From NCBI GenBank assembly GCA_009783565.1, contig WRDF01000009.1, forward strand, positions 21,230-85,229: a DNA stretch of 64,000 nucleotides. The letters run 5' to 3'. The stretch is from Rikenellaceae bacterium (GTDB lineage: Bacteria; Bacteroidota; Bacteroidia; Bacteroidales; Rikenellaceae). The notes under the pieces were generated by a model, which did no database searches, was not told where the DNA came from, and saw only the letters and a program-made list of their open reading frames with translations. This document shows positions 1 to 8,583 of the stretch, piece after piece (position 1 is the stretch's first letter; the number at the start of each line of letters is the position of its first letter). Both the position numbers and the translations under genes were made by a program.

Positions 1-121
1 TGTCGGATGTGAACCGCAAGCCGAACAGATACATCCGCTTGGCGTATAGATCGTATATTTGAGAACATGCATTCTTGTCTCCGGTCAAGAATGCATGCCA
101 GATATGGTCATCCTGACTCAT
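1..121 (-). CDS. ECF-type RNA polymerase sigma factor, N-terminal fragment
   Basis: The first 40 codons of a gene that leaves the window at base 1. The translation begins MSQDDHIWHAFLTGDK and continues through KNACSQIYDLYAKRMYLFGL. This is the usual opening of Bacteroidota sigma-70 region 2 (W..FL.GD..A...IYD.Y...LY.YG). The ATG is at 119-121 on the minus strand, about 27 nt downstream of a TAnnTTTG element. Inference: it is an extracytoplasmic-function sigma factor that probably controls genes outside the window. The rest of the protein is not visible. Confidence 0.75.
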   Translation of the reverse strand, partial: MSQDDHIWHAFLTGDKNACSQIYDLYAKRMYLFGLRFTSD

Positions 122-152
122 GATAAATTACAATATATATCGTATAGGATTA

Positions 153-160
153 CAAATATA
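153..160 (-). promoter_or_regulatory. -7 promoter element of the ECF sigma gene
   Basis: Reads TATATTTG on the minus strand, a full match to the Bacteroidota -7 consensus TAnnTTTG. A start of transcription near 148 would give a leader of about 27 nt. No clear -33 box was recognised. Confidence 0.5.
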
Positions 161-356
161 TCTGATTTTAGCCGAATTCCATAACGTAGCTCTCGAATTA
201 AAGAATCAGGATGTTCCGCAGAGGTGTAGCAATTTGGGGACAAATTTCAGCGCATTCTCAAGTAAGTTTCATGTTGCCGTCGGACTTACATAACCACTTG
301 TCGGGACTTTATTGAGATTTAAGAGAAAATCTGCGCGCCCCCAAATCTTCGAATGT

Positions 357-415
357 AAAAAACGGGCCGCAAATATCCGCAAACCCGCCATGTTTGTAAA
401 GTAAATGTCGGGTTT
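357..415 (-). terminator. probable rlmB terminator region
   Basis: Just downstream of the rlmB stop, 7-bp arms pair (381-387 with 409-415; CGGGTTT/AAACCCG). A second short GC stem (363-366 with 384-387) is followed on the minus strand by six T residues. The remainder of the 122-417 gap shows no gene and no recognisable structure. Confidence 0.45.
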
Positions 416-417
416 CG

Positions 418-1179
418 TTATTCCCCCTTACATTCGCCGCGCGCATCGCTATAATGACCACGTTGCCTCACGGCCTCGAACAGGATCACGGCGGCGGCGG
501 CAGAGACGTTGAGCGATTCGACAGCACCCGCGAGCGGGATCGACAGCTGCACATCGCACATTTTCACCACCTCGCGCGACACGCCGGCATCCTCGCTGCC
601 CATGACGATGACCGTCGGGCGGCGCAGGTCGGCATCATAGAGGAGCGCGTCGCTCTTTTCGCTGGCGGCGGCAAGCTGCAAACCCTCGTCCTGCAACATT
701 TTCAGCGCGTTGCGCATACTTCCCACCCGACATACGGCGATCCGCGCCAACGCCCCTGCCGACGTCTTCATGGCATCGGCGTTCACAGGCGCGGCGTTCT
801 TGGCAGCGACTATGAGTCCGTGCGCCCCTGCACACTCGGCGCTGCGCGCAATAGCACCGAAGTTGCGCACGTCGGTCACCCCGTCAAGAGCGACAAATAG
901 CGGCACATCGCCCTGCGGTATGCGTTCCAGCAACTCGGCGAGTTCGACGTAGGCTATCGCCGCCGTCTGCGCCACCACGCCCTGGTGATTGCCCTTCGTG
1001 AGGCGGTTGAGCTTCTCGACGGGCACTTCCTGCACGACGACCCCGCGCCGCCTGCAAATTTCGCGCAGTTCGCCGAGCAGCTGCCCTTCCGCGCCCTTGC
1101 GCACATACACTTTCTCGATTTGCCGTCCGGCCCCGATGGCTTCGGCAACGGGACGTATCCCGAAAATTATATTTTCCAT
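418..1179 (-). CDS. rlmB: 23S rRNA 2'-O-ribose methyltransferase, RlmB/TrmH (SPOUT) family
   Basis: The 253-residue product begins MENIIFGIRPVAEAIGAG, the typical RlmB start, and contains the substrate-binding N-domain followed by the SPOUT methyltransferase knot. The three SPOUT motifs are visible: DVRNFGAIARSAECAG, MGSEDAGVSREV and IPLAGAVESLNVSAAAAVIL. The family methylates the 2'-OH of a guanosine in 23S rRNA (G2251 in E. coli numbering) using S-adenosylmethionine. An in-frame ATG lies 21 nt upstream at 1200, but family alignment and a -7 element at 1185-1192 favour 1179. If that promoter is used, the transcript would be nearly leaderless. The gene is followed by a terminator and appears monocistronic. 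Confidence 0.9.
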   Translation of the reverse strand: MENIIFGIRPVAEAIGAGRQIEKVYVRKGAEGQLLGELREICRRRGVVVQEVPVEKLNRLTKGNHQGVVAQTAAIAYVELAELLERIPQGDVPLFVALDGVTDVRNFGAIARSAECAGAHGLIVAAKNAAPVNADAMKTSAGALARIAVCRVGSMRNALKMLQDEGLQLAAASEKSDALLYDADLRRPTVIVMGSEDAGVSREVVKMCDVQLSIPLAGAVESLNVSAAAAVILFEAVRQRGHYSDARGECKGE

Positions 1180-1184
1180 TTTCT

Positions 1185-1192
1185 CAAAGTTA
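1185..1192 (-). promoter_or_regulatory. rlmB: possible -7 element of rlmB
   Basis: TAACTTTG on the minus strand matches TAnnTTTG. Its position implies transcription starting within a few bases of the rlmB ATG, so either the mRNA is leaderless or another promoter lies upstream. Confidence 0.3.
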
Positions 1193-1219
1193 CGAATCAT
1201 GCGGCAGCCAATTTAGCTA

Positions 1220-1235
1220 AACACGCGCGCGTGTT
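1220..1235. repeat. perfect 16-bp CACGCG palindrome
   Basis: AACACGCGCGCGTGTT is its own reverse complement and overlaps the stop codon of the ABC-F gene. Related CACGCGYG palindromes recur next to gene ends elsewhere in the window. Confidence 0.6.
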
Positions 1236-3198
1236 ATTCCGTCAGAAGTTCCAGTTCATAATGCAGCTTCTCCCACGTGTGCATTTCACTTTCGAGGCGG
1301 CGTTTCAGGGCGTTGTAGCTCTCGAAAACCGCAGGGTCGGCCATGTCTATACCCGATGTGGCGGAGTCGGCGATCCGTGCATCCCACCCGGCAATTTCAC
1401 CTTCCAATCTGGCGATCGAAGTCTCCGTTTTTTCGATAGCGCCACGCACACGGCGCAACTCTTTTTCCGCTTCCTTGCGTTGCTTATATTCTTCCTTGCC
1501 CGATTTTCCCGATGCCGCGACAGATGCTGCGCCGGATGCCGCGGCAGGCGAAACAGCCGCCGTCGCAACCTCGATCTGCTGCATGGATTCGAGTTTGCGC
1601 CGTTCCAAAAAATAGTGTATCCCGCCGAGATATTCGCGCACGCCGCCGTCGCGAAATTCGTATATCTTGTCCACCATGCCGTCAAGGAACTCACGGTCGT
1701 GCGACACTACCACCAGCGTGCCGTCGTAGCGCATCAACGCCTGCTTCAACACGTCTTTCGAGCGCATGTCCATGTGGTTGGTTGGTTCGTCCATCACCAG
1801 CAGATTATGCGGCGAGAGCATCATGCGCGCCATTGCCAGCCGCGCACGTTCGCCGCCCGACAGCACGCGTACCTTTTTGTCCACCTCCTCGCCGCGAAAC
1901 AGGAACGCGCCCAGAATATCGCGCAGCCGCGTGCGGATGTCGCCCACCGCCACGCGGTCGAGCGTATCCAGCACCGTCGCATCGCCGTCCAGCGTACCCG
2001 TCTGATCCTGAGCATAATAACCCACGCGGACGTTGTGTCCGAGTCGCAGTGTTCCTTCGCTCGCCGCGAGTTCGCCTACGAGCATCCGCGCAAAGGTCGT
2101 TTTACCCTCGCCGTTGCGCCCCACCAGAGCTATCCGGTCGCCGCGCCCGATAACGAAATCCGCCCCGCCGAATACGCGCTTCGGGCCAAACGACTTCCCC
2201 GCCTCGCACACCTCCGCCACTATCTGTCCCGAACGCGGCGCAGGCGGAAAACGCAGGTTCAGCCTGCTCACGTCCTCGTCATCGACTTCGAGACGGTCGA
2301 GTTTTTCCAACTGCTTGACACGCGACTGCACCTGATTCGACTTCGTGGGTTTATAACGGAATTTTTCGATGAACTCTTCGGTCTTTTCGATCATGCGCTG
2401 CTGATTGGTGTATGCCGCCATCTGCTGCTCGCGCCTCTCGTGCCGCAATTCGACGTAATGGCTGTACGGCGCTTTGTAGTCGTATATGCGTCCGAGCGAT
2501 ATTTCGACCGTGCGGTTGGTAACCGCATCGAGGAACGCGCGGTCGTGCGATATCAGCACCACCGCACCCGGATAATCGCGCAGATACTCCTCCAACCACT
2601 GTATGCTCTCGATGTCGAGATGGTTCGTAGGTTCATCGAGCAGGAAGACCGACGGACGGCGCAAAAGCAGTTTCGCCAGTTCGATGCGCATACGCCAACC
2701 GCCGCTGAATTCGCTCGTCGGGCGGTTGAAATCCGAACGCCGAAAGCCCAGACCCAAAAGCGTGCGTTCGATTTCCGCCTCGCGGTTGCCGCCGCCGAGA
2801 ATATGATAGCGGTCGGTGGCGTCGTTCAATGCGTGCAACAGTTGCTCGTATTCCGCCGTTTCGTAATCCGTGCGCGTCGTAATCTCGTCGGTGAGGCGTG
2901 TGATCTCGCGCTCCAAAGCGATAAGCTGGTCGAACGCCTTTGCCGTCTCGGCCACGAGCGTCGTGGTGTCGGCCGTCGCCATTTGCTGCGGAAGATAGCC
3001 TATGGTGCAGTCGGCGCTGCGCGTCACCACACCGCTCGTGGCCGGTTGTTCACCCGTGAGCACTTTGAGCAGCGTGGTCTTCCCCGCTCCGTTGCGCCCC
3101 ACCAGCCCGATGCGGTCGCGCGGGTTTATCACGAGCGAAATATCGCGAAACAGGTCCCAGCCGCCGAAACTTACCGTAAGATTATCTGTCGAAATCAT
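1234..3198 (-). CDS. ABC-F family ATPase (translation factor/Uup-like)
   Basis: The 654-residue protein has two ABC ATPase domains and no membrane segments. Walker A of domain 1 is GRNGAGKT (residues 34-41) and of domain 2 is GRNGEGKT. Signature motifs are SGGW and [12 protein letters not shown], and both Walker B sites carry LLDEPTNH or VMDEPTNH. The two ABC units are joined by the charged ABC-F linker (about 245-310, with [15 protein letters not shown]), and a C-terminal coiled coil of about 100 residues follows ([17 protein letters not shown]). ABC-F proteins bind the ribosome, where they ease stalled translation or protect against antibiotics; some bind branched DNA (Uup). The C-terminal coiled coil favours the Uup/YheS-type, but the subgroup is not certain. 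It is divergent from the GNAT gene. Confidence 0.9.
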   Translation of the reverse strand: MISTDNLTVSFGGWDLFRDISLVINPRDRIGLVGRNGAGKTTLLKVLTGEQPATSGVVTRSADCTIGYLPQQMATADTTTLVAETAKAFDQLIALEREITRLTDEITTRTDYETAEYEQLLHALNDATDRYHILGGGNREAEIERTLLGLGFRRSDFNRPTSEFSGGWRMRIELAKLLLRRPSVFLLDEPTNHLDIESIQWLEEYLRDYPGAVVLISHDRAFLDAVTNRTVEISLGRIYDYKAPYSHYVELRHERREQQMAAYTNQQRMIEKTEEFIEKFRYKPTKSNQVQSRVKQLEKLDRLEVDDEDVSRLNLRFPPAPRSGQIVAEVCEAGKSFGPKRVFGGADFVIGRGDRIALVGRNGEGKTTFARMLVGELAASEGTLRLGHNVRVGYYAQDQTGTLDGDATVLDTLDRVAVGDIRTRLRDILGAFLFRGEEVDKKVRVLSGGERARLAMARMMLSPHNLLVMDEPTNHMDMRSKDVLKQALMRYDGTLVVVSHDREFLDGMVDKIYEFRDGGVREYLGGIHYFLERRKLESMQQIEVATAAVSPAAASGAASVAASGKSGKEEYKQRKEAEKELRRVRGAIEKTETSIARLEGEIAGWDARIADSATSGIDMADPAVFESYNALKRRLESEMHTWEKLHYELELLTE

Positions 3199-3242
3199 CT
3201 GTCATTGCTAAAACGCCGCGCTAAATTAATCAAATTAATCCA

Positions 3243-3250
3243 TAGATTTG
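3243..3250 (+). promoter_or_regulatory. -7 element of the GNAT gene
   Basis: TAGATTTG matches TAnnTTTG, 36 nt before the ATG of the acetyltransferase. No certain -33 box was seen. Confidence 0.45.
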
Positions 3251-3285
3251 CACTCGGATATTATAACCGTTCAAGACAACTTAAT

Positions 3286-3825
3286 ATGGCAATACATCTT
3301 TTTGAAGATATATCGTTGCACTCTTTGGTTTCCGGTGACGTTGCCGACATATTCGAAACAATAGATTCTCAGCGGGATTATTTGGGCAAGTGGCTTCCAT
3401 TTGTCGCCTTGACCCGCTCGGTCGATTTTACCCGTTCGTTTGTCGATTCTGTGCTGAATGCGCCGAGAGATAGTTTCGAGCCGACATTTACGATTCGCAA
3501 GTCCGGCAAGTTTGTCGGTCTGATAGGGTTCAAATCGACAGACAAGGCTAATCGCAAAACGGAAATCGGGTATTGGCTGTCCGGGCCTTTTCAGGGACAA
3601 GGCATAGCCACCCGCGCTGTCAAAGCGCTTTGCGAATATGCGTTTACCGAACTCGATATGAACCGGGTGCAGGTAAAATGTGCGGTCGGCAACGATCCGA
3701 GCAGTTTGATCCCCAAGCGCTTAGGGTTTATATTCGAAGGTATCGAAAGAGCAGGCGAGTTAAACTCTGACGGAATATTCCGCGATATCGAGATATACAG
3801 CATCCTGAAATCCGAATATAATTAA
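3286..3825 (+). CDS. GNAT acetyltransferase, RimJ/RimL-like
   Basis: The 179-residue protein begins MAIHLFEDISLHSLVSGD. It shows the GNAT fold with the acetyl-CoA loop as GPFQGQGIATRAVKAL (the Q/RxxGxG/A pattern), then the NDPSSLIPKRLGFIFEGIER block typical of RimJ/RimL proteins and a C-terminal FRDIEIYSIL. The family moves an acetyl group from acetyl-CoA to an N-terminal amino group or a small amine; the substrate here is unknown. The frame is open far upstream on the antisense of the two previous genes, but only the segment from 3286 has protein-like content and a promoter. It is monocistronic and convergent with the NigD-like gene. Confidence 0.85.
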   Translation: MAIHLFEDISLHSLVSGDVADIFETIDSQRDYLGKWLPFVALTRSVDFTRSFVDSVLNAPRDSFEPTFTIRKSGKFVGLIGFKSTDKANRKTEIGYWLSGPFQGQGIATRAVKALCEYAFTELDMNRVQVKCAVGNDPSSLIPKRLGFIFEGIERAGELNSDGIFRDIEIYSILKSEYN

Positions 3826-3826
3826 T

Positions 3827-3896
3827 TTCGTAATAAATTACGAATAACGGTCGTTTGTAAATGAAGAAAGGCGTCATCCTCGTAAGGGCGACGCCT
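3827..3896. terminator. two hairpins between convergent genes
   Basis: A perfect 18-bp palindrome (TTCGTAATAAATTACGAA, 3827-3844) lies directly after the GNAT stop. A second hairpin has AGGCGTC/GACGCCT arms (3869-3896). Together they probably end transcription from both sides; neither has a strong T tract. Confidence 0.4.
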
Positions 3897-4030
3897 ATCA
3901 ACCACCTTAATCCTAATTATTACAAGTCGCGATTGCATGAATCACGCTCTGCCGAAGTCAGACGGTCATATACGACCCGGCATGAAATATTAAATAAACA
4001 CTATGCTGAAAACTATGGAACATCAATTTT

Positions 4031-4855
4031 TCAAATGGGATGCGAATTCATACCCGGTCCGATCGGCAATTCACTGATCACCTGCGTCTCGGTCCGGTCG
4101 TCCCACGTCTTGCCCTTGCCGGTTTCGTGCCATTGCCACACAAACTTCACCGGATACAGCGGTATGTTGTATCTGTTGCCGGGCAGCACCGCGCCTATAT
4201 CGAACGACACTTCATACTGATAGCGTTTGAATCCCGTCTGCGTGCCGCTCGGCGCATCGCCGCGGGCGTTATAGCGCAGGCGGAGGGTCGGTATTCCGTC
4301 GAAAGAATCGGGGTCGGCCATACCATCGTCCGCGCCGTCAATATCATCCGTATCGTCCACCCACACGATGTTTATATCGTGCGGCGCATCGGTCTTTTTC
4401 CACACCGCATAGACCACGTCCACATATCGCCGCGCCGCGAAGGTCATGCCGACGATCTCGGCAAAGCTGTCGTTGCCGAGACTGTCGCTGCGGTGCGGCA
4501 AGTCTTCGTTTATGAAACTCTGCCGCACGGGGATGCGCAACTCGACAGGCGCTATGTACAGGAGTTTTATGTCACGGCTGCACGGCGACGGAAATGGCTG
4601 GGGGCAGTGATGCGACTCGACGATCTCGTAGTTGAACCTCGCGCGTGCACCGTTTTCCGGTGTCTCGTGTTGCCAGAGGTTATCTACGATGTGAAGCTCC
4701 ATGCCATTGTCCTGCAACAGATAATAGCCGTCGGCGGCCTGCTCGCCGTGCCAGCACACCATGCCGATGCCGACATAATGCGTATTCTCCGGTTTATCGT
4801 ATTCGGCACATCCGAATGCAATCAGCGCCGCCGCTATGATCAGGAGTTTTTTCAT
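4031..4855 (-). CDS. NigD-like lipoprotein
   Basis: The 274-residue precursor has a short signal peptide ending in the lipobox IAFGC (Cys 16), so it is likely a lipoprotein facing the periplasm or cell surface. The region DGYYLLQDNGMELHIVDN, followed by a GARARFNYEI segment, matches the N-terminal beta-barrel pattern of the Bacteroidota NigD family. A C-terminal beta-rich domain follows, with an acidic DDTDDIDGADDGMADPD stretch that may bind calcium. NigD-like proteins are named from a bacteriocin cluster, but their molecular role is not established. No bacteriocin gene is seen nearby. It is a single gene with no adjacent partner on its strand. Confidence 0.6.
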   Translation of the reverse strand: MKKLLIIAAALIAFGCAEYDKPENTHYVGIGMVCWHGEQAADGYYLLQDNGMELHIVDNLWQHETPENGARARFNYEIVESHHCPQPFPSPCSRDIKLLYIAPVELRIPVRQSFINEDLPHRSDSLGNDSFAEIVGMTFAARRYVDVVYAVWKKTDAPHDINIVWVDDTDDIDGADDGMADPDSFDGIPTLRLRYNARGDAPSGTQTGFKRYQYEVSFDIGAVLPGNRYNIPLYPVKFVWQWHETGKGKTWDDRTETQVISELPIGPGMNSHPI

Positions 4856-5034
4856 GGGATTATAAATAAGATGCCGCAGCCTTTAAAAACGTTGCATCGG
4901 GGAACGAAAAAATGAAAAGAATGTAAACATCATCCGAATCAATTCTTTGAAATAAGGCATGATATTTGCGGCGGTACAATATGGCATTAAAAATCCGGCA
5001 GGTTTAATTGTTTAATGTATTAAAATTTTCAGCT

Positions 5035-5427
5035 ATGAAAAATTTTTTTAATCGTATCACCCCGAAAACGTCTCTGAACAAGGTGAATCTTGCACTGACG
5101 GGAGTGTTCCTCGTACTACTTGCAGGAAATATCTATCTGAGATCGACTACACCGCCGCCAGGGCCGGAGCCGAATTGCCCCGAATTCGGAGAGACATTCT
5201 TCCCGCATCCGGAAGCCGGAAACTGGTTCTTCCATTGCATCGACGGCGTACCATTTCTCAAAAAGTGTCCGGCAGGCACTGCATGGAATCCGGAATTAGA
5301 TTCATGCTTCCCCGATCCCTGCTATTGGAATCCGACCGGAATATGCGGTTGGGGAATCCAGGTAACGCCCGGAGGTAATTCTACCATATGGAAACATCGT
5401 CACTCAAATTGGGGATACGGCAAGTAA
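5035..5427 (+). CDS. small secreted or membrane-anchored protein with a CBM14/peritrophin-like cysteine module
   Basis: The product is 130 residues from the ATG at 5035 (a start 27 nt upstream is possible). An N-terminal hydrophobic helix (NLALTGVFLVLLAGNIYL, about residues 17-34) is followed by a Pro-rich linker. The cysteine-rich domain that follows includes CPEFGETFFPHPEAG, NWFFHCIDGVPFLKKC and PAGTAWNPELDSCFPDPC. The spacing C...fphP...fy.C..G....C..G..wn....C is that of peritrophin-A/CBM14 chitin-binding domains. Family knowledge: CBM14 binds chitin and is mainly eukaryotic. Inference: a surface glycan-binding or adhesion role. The gene ends 3 nt before the propeller lipoprotein, so the two are almost certainly co-transcribed. 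In related genomes the same slot often holds small NVEALA-type peptides, which this may functionally replace. Confidence 0.55.
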   Translation: MKNFFNRITPKTSLNKVNLALTGVFLVLLAGNIYLRSTTPPPGPEPNCPEFGETFFPHPEAGNWFFHCIDGVPFLKKCPAGTAWNPELDSCFPDPCYWNPTGICGWGIQVTPGGNSTIWKHRHSNWGYGK

Positions 5428-5430
5428 GGT

Positions 5431-6522
5431 ATGAAGAGACTGTTGTTGTTTTGCTTACCCCTGCTGCTTTTCGGCTGTTCGAAAAAGCGGCAGGGGGATG
5501 AGTACGGCTTTCCGCAGGTCTACTCCCTGACCTCCAAAATGTACGACACGGACATTATTCTACGTGCTCCCGATATGTTTTTGGTGGACTCGTTTGCCGT
5601 AGTGTGTTGTTCAAGCACGCCAAAAGACTTTCTTCAAGTCTATTCCATTTCGCAGGGTTTTCGGCATTTGCTGAGTACAGGGCGCACGGGCAGAGGACCG
5701 TTGGAGTTTTTGCAATATCCCATACTCAATACCACCGAAGGGAACGATATATTCATTCAAAGTCTCAATGCATTCGAGTTGGCCCGCTTGCGGGTTACCG
5801 GTACTGAGGATGGCGACGTCGAGATAAAGGAGATCTGGCGAAGGAGGTTCGAATTCCCCCCGGAATTAGGCCGCATGATAGACAACTGGGCATGGAACGA
5901 ACCCTTTTATCCGGTTCGATTGAATTCTGGATATTTTGCCGGTGTGCAGTTCGCTAATAACCCCCGGTTTTTCTCTCTGTGGGACGACGACATGAATTTT
6001 GTCCGCTTCTTCGGATATGCGCCAATCCCCGAAAAGTTCGAATTCACGAGTGGTAGCAGGCATCTTCAAGGCAGTCTTCGTTCGCACGGCAACAGAATGG
6101 TTCATGCGGCAAACCTTCTTCCCTATCTGGCTCTGTACGAGATAAATGACGATGAGCCTGTTCTGAAATGGGCAAAGTATTTTCTGAGACCGGTCTATGA
6201 GGTGGATAATGAGAATATCGTTCTCAGCGGCAGCAGTACTTTCGGTTTAACGCAGGGGTTGTCGTTGGGTGAAAACTATATTTATCTTGCTTTCAAAGAC
6301 CTTTTTTTGAGCGAATACGATGGCAGGATAGCGGAGCGACGGGACAGCGATATAATTTTCGTGTTCGACTACGACGGTAACCGCGTTGCGCGGCTCGACC
6401 TGGATCGGCGGATTTTCCTAAGTCCTGCCGTCTCGGCCGACGAGCGCACGCTGTACGGCATCACGGAAACGGATGAGGGTTACCGGTTCGTCGAATTCGA
6501 GCTGCCAAAGTTCGGGAAATAG
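5431..6522 (+). CDS. BF3164-type six-bladed beta-propeller lipoprotein
   Basis: The 363-residue lipoprotein precursor begins MKRLLLFCLPLLLFGCSKK, with Cys 16 as the lipid-modified residue. The motif TGRTGRGPLEFLQYP is diagnostic of Bacteroidota six-bladed propeller lipoproteins (G..GrGPgEf). Repeated hydrophobic strands such as IIFVFDYDGNRVARLDLD suit WD/TolB-like blades. The function is unknown; the fold suggests ligand or protein binding at the cell envelope. It lies 3 nt after the CBM14-like gene and is followed by a strong terminator. Confidence 0.7.
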   Translation: MKRLLLFCLPLLLFGCSKKRQGDEYGFPQVYSLTSKMYDTDIILRAPDMFLVDSFAVVCCSSTPKDFLQVYSISQGFRHLLSTGRTGRGPLEFLQYPILNTTEGNDIFIQSLNAFELARLRVTGTEDGDVEIKEIWRRRFEFPPELGRMIDNWAWNEPFYPVRLNSGYFAGVQFANNPRFFSLWDDDMNFVRFFGYAPIPEKFEFTSGSRHLQGSLRSHGNRMVHAANLLPYLALYEINDDEPVLKWAKYFLRPVYEVDNENIVLSGSSTFGLTQGLSLGENYIYLAFKDLFLSEYDGRIAERRDSDIIFVFDYDGNRVARLDLDRRIFLSPAVSADERTLYGITETDEGYRFVEFELPKFGK

Positions 6523-6540
6523 CCTTTTACGGTATTTTAA

Positions 6541-6583
6541 ACAGGAGCGGGGAATGTAGTATCAATCCCCGCTCCTGTTTTTC
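6541..6583 (+). terminator. Rho-independent terminator after the propeller gene
   Basis: A perfect 13-bp stem (6541-6553 with 6566-6578) with a 12-nt loop is followed by a T run. Confidence 0.9.
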
Positions 6584-6668
6584 GGGCATTTTTAAATGAA
6601 AAAGACGCGAATTTTGATAAAAAACATAAAAATAATCGATTAGCGGCGCGGTTTTTGTGAAATTTCCA

Positions 6669-6676
6669 TATATTTG
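6669..6676 (+). promoter_or_regulatory. -7 element of the OmpA/TPR lipoprotein gene
   Basis: TATATTTG matches TAnnTTTG, about 105 nt before the ATG. The 5' leader would be AT-rich. Confidence 0.45.
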
Positions 6677-6780
6677 TGGCGATTTTATATGTTGGGCGAG
6701 GTGGGGTGAGGCGGAAGATGTAAGATCGAGACAATGACGCGAAAAAAATTAACGAATATAAACCAATTAATTACCTAACT

Positions 6781-8448
6781 ATGAGAAGATTAATGAGCGC
6801 GGGTTTTGTGCTCGCAGCTGCGGCGCTACTCCTTGCAGGATGTACGTGCCACAACAGAATGGCAAATCGTGCAGACCGCATCGGCGTGACGGTTACGCCG
6901 CAGGTACTGGTCGTTAAGGGTCAGCACATCACGGCTGACGTGACGGTTACGTTCCCGCCGCGTTTCGTGTCGCGCACGACCGTTCTTCGCGTGACTCCGG
7001 TTCTCGAATTCGAAGGCGGCTCGATCGAAGGTACGCCGAAGTTCGTTCAGGGCGAGAGAATCCGCGACAACTACACTGTCATTTCGAGAAGGAACGGCGG
7101 TTCGTATACTCAGACCGTCACTTTCCCCTACGATCCGCGCGCCGATATTTCGAGGCTGCGACTGGTGTTCGATGCCAAGTGCGGTTGCGAGCAGGACGAA
7201 TTCGTCCCGATCGCGAGCCGTATAGTAGCGCAGGGTGTGAGCCACATTGCGCGTAACGCAGACTGGACGGCATTCCTCGAAATGATGCCGCACAACTTCC
7301 GCCGCGTGACTACGAATACCTACACGGCCGACCTTATGTTCCTGATCAACAGCGCGCAGGTTCGCAATGTGGCACTGAGCGCAGAGCAGATCCGCCTGTT
7401 CGAAGAGTTCGTTCGCGATGCCGAAAGAGATGCCCGCACGACTTTGGCAAGCGTACAGTCGAGAGGTTATGCGTCGCCCGACGGTCCGGTGCGTTTCAAC
7501 GACGACCTGTCGCGCCGTCGTAGCGAAACCGCCAGCGCGGCCGTAGGTCAGCAGATCCGCCGTCAGGGTGTCAACGTGAACATCGATCCGTCGTACTACG
7601 GTGAAGACTGGGAAGGTTTCCGCGAACTGGTCGAAGCGTCGAACATTCCTGACAGAAACCTCATTATCTCGGTTCTGAACATGTACAGTTCGTCGGTTCA
7701 GCGTGAACAGCAGATCCGCAACATGTCGCAGGTATTCGATGTTTTGAAGACCGACATTCTGCCGAAACTTCGCCGTTCGCAGCTCGTGGCCAACGCCGAT
7801 ATTCAGGGCCGTACGGACGCCGAACTCCGCGAAGCGGTAGCGCGTCAGGCGCATGTACTCAGCGCAGACGAGTTGCTCTTTGCAGCTACACTGTTCCCGC
7901 ATAACGAAGCGGTTGGCGTTTATCGCACGGCTGCTCAGAGATTCAGCGACGACGCGCGTGCGCTGAACAACCTCGGCGTAGCGCTGGCGAAGGACGGAAA
8001 CTATGCCGAAGCGGTTCGCATGTTCCAGGCGGCTTCGCGCATCAGCCAGGCTCCCGAAATCAGCAACAACCTCGGTGTAATGGCACTGGTTGAAGGCAAT
8101 ACGGCAGAAGCTCGCCGCTTCGTAAGCGGACTTACGGGCGAACGCGCCCGCGCAAATCAGGGCCTCATCGCTCTGGTAGAAGGTGACTATGCAACGGCAA
8201 GCCGCAACCTCACGGGGCACAACCTCGCAGTTGCCGAACTCGCGAATGGTAACCTCGCGGCGGCAAGAACTGCTTTGGGCAACCTCGACACTGCGCAGGC
8301 CGACTACGTGCGCGCGATCATCGCAATGCGTGAAGGCAATCCGACAACTGCTCTGAACAGCCTGAACAGCGCGTTCGGTAAAGATCCGTCGTTGCGCGAC
8401 CGCGCTCGCCGCGACATCGAATTTTACATGATCCGCGACAGGTTCTAA
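6781..8448 (+). CDS. outer-membrane lipoprotein with OmpA-like domain and C-terminal TPR repeats
   Basis: The 555-residue precursor has a lipobox at LLAGC (Cys 21). It carries a beta-rich N-terminal domain (about 30-150). A central segment has the OmpA-family pattern RGYASPDG....N.DLSRRRSETASAAV (about 225-255), which usually binds peptidoglycan. A TPR array follows from about residue 370 (ALNNLGVALAKDGNYAEAVRMFQAA, EISNNLGVMALVEGNTAEARRF). Codon use is strongly biased, which suggests high expression. Inference: it links the outer membrane to peptidoglycan or acts as an assembly scaffold. It has its own promoter and terminator. No gene name is assigned. Confidence 0.7.
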   Translation: MRRLMSAGFVLAAAALLLAGCTCHNRMANRADRIGVTVTPQVLVVKGQHITADVTVTFPPRFVSRTTVLRVTPVLEFEGGSIEGTPKFVQGERIRDNYTVISRRNGGSYTQTVTFPYDPRADISRLRLVFDAKCGCEQDEFVPIASRIVAQGVSHIARNADWTAFLEMMPHNFRRVTTNTYTADLMFLINSAQVRNVALSAEQIRLFEEFVRDAERDARTTLASVQSRGYASPDGPVRFNDDLSRRRSETASAAVGQQIRRQGVNVNIDPSYYGEDWEGFRELVEASNIPDRNLIISVLNMYSSSVQREQQIRNMSQVFDVLKTDILPKLRRSQLVANADIQGRTDAELREAVARQAHVLSADELLFAATLFPHNEAVGVYRTAAQRFSDDARALNNLGVALAKDGNYAEAVRMFQAASRISQAPEISNNLGVMALVEGNTAEARRFVSGLTGERARANQGLIALVEGDYATASRNLTGHNLAVAELANGNLAAARTALGNLDTAQADYVRAIIAMREGNPTTALNSLNSAFGKDPSLRDRARRDIEFYMIRDRF

Positions 8449-8472
8449 GCGACCGTAACAGTATTTTAAAAG

Positions 8473-8510
8473 TTGAGGCCATGCAGAAAACTGCATGGCC
8501 TCAATTTTTT
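8473..8510 (+). terminator. strong Rho-independent terminator
   Basis: A perfect 14-bp stem (8473-8486 with 8491-8504) with an AAAA loop is followed by six T residues. Confidence 0.95.
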
Positions 8511-8583
8511 ATGTCATGTTTACGTGCGCATGTCACCCATTTCGGGAGTGAATGTTACTCATATATACAAGGATATTAAAGCC

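Noticed and set aside
985..3285. A long open frame on the plus strand covering rlmB and the ABC-F gene antisense
   Set aside because: The translation has no domain-like content and is the mirror of two clear minus-strand genes; only its last 179 codons (GNAT) are real.
3861..4220. 119-codon open frame overlapping the end of the NigD-like gene
   Set aside because: It starts inside a hairpin, overlaps a better-supported gene on the other strand and has no recognisable features.
6826..8496. 556-codon minus-strand frame opposite the OmpA/TPR gene
   Set aside because: Shadow of a codon-biased gene; no signal peptide or motifs.
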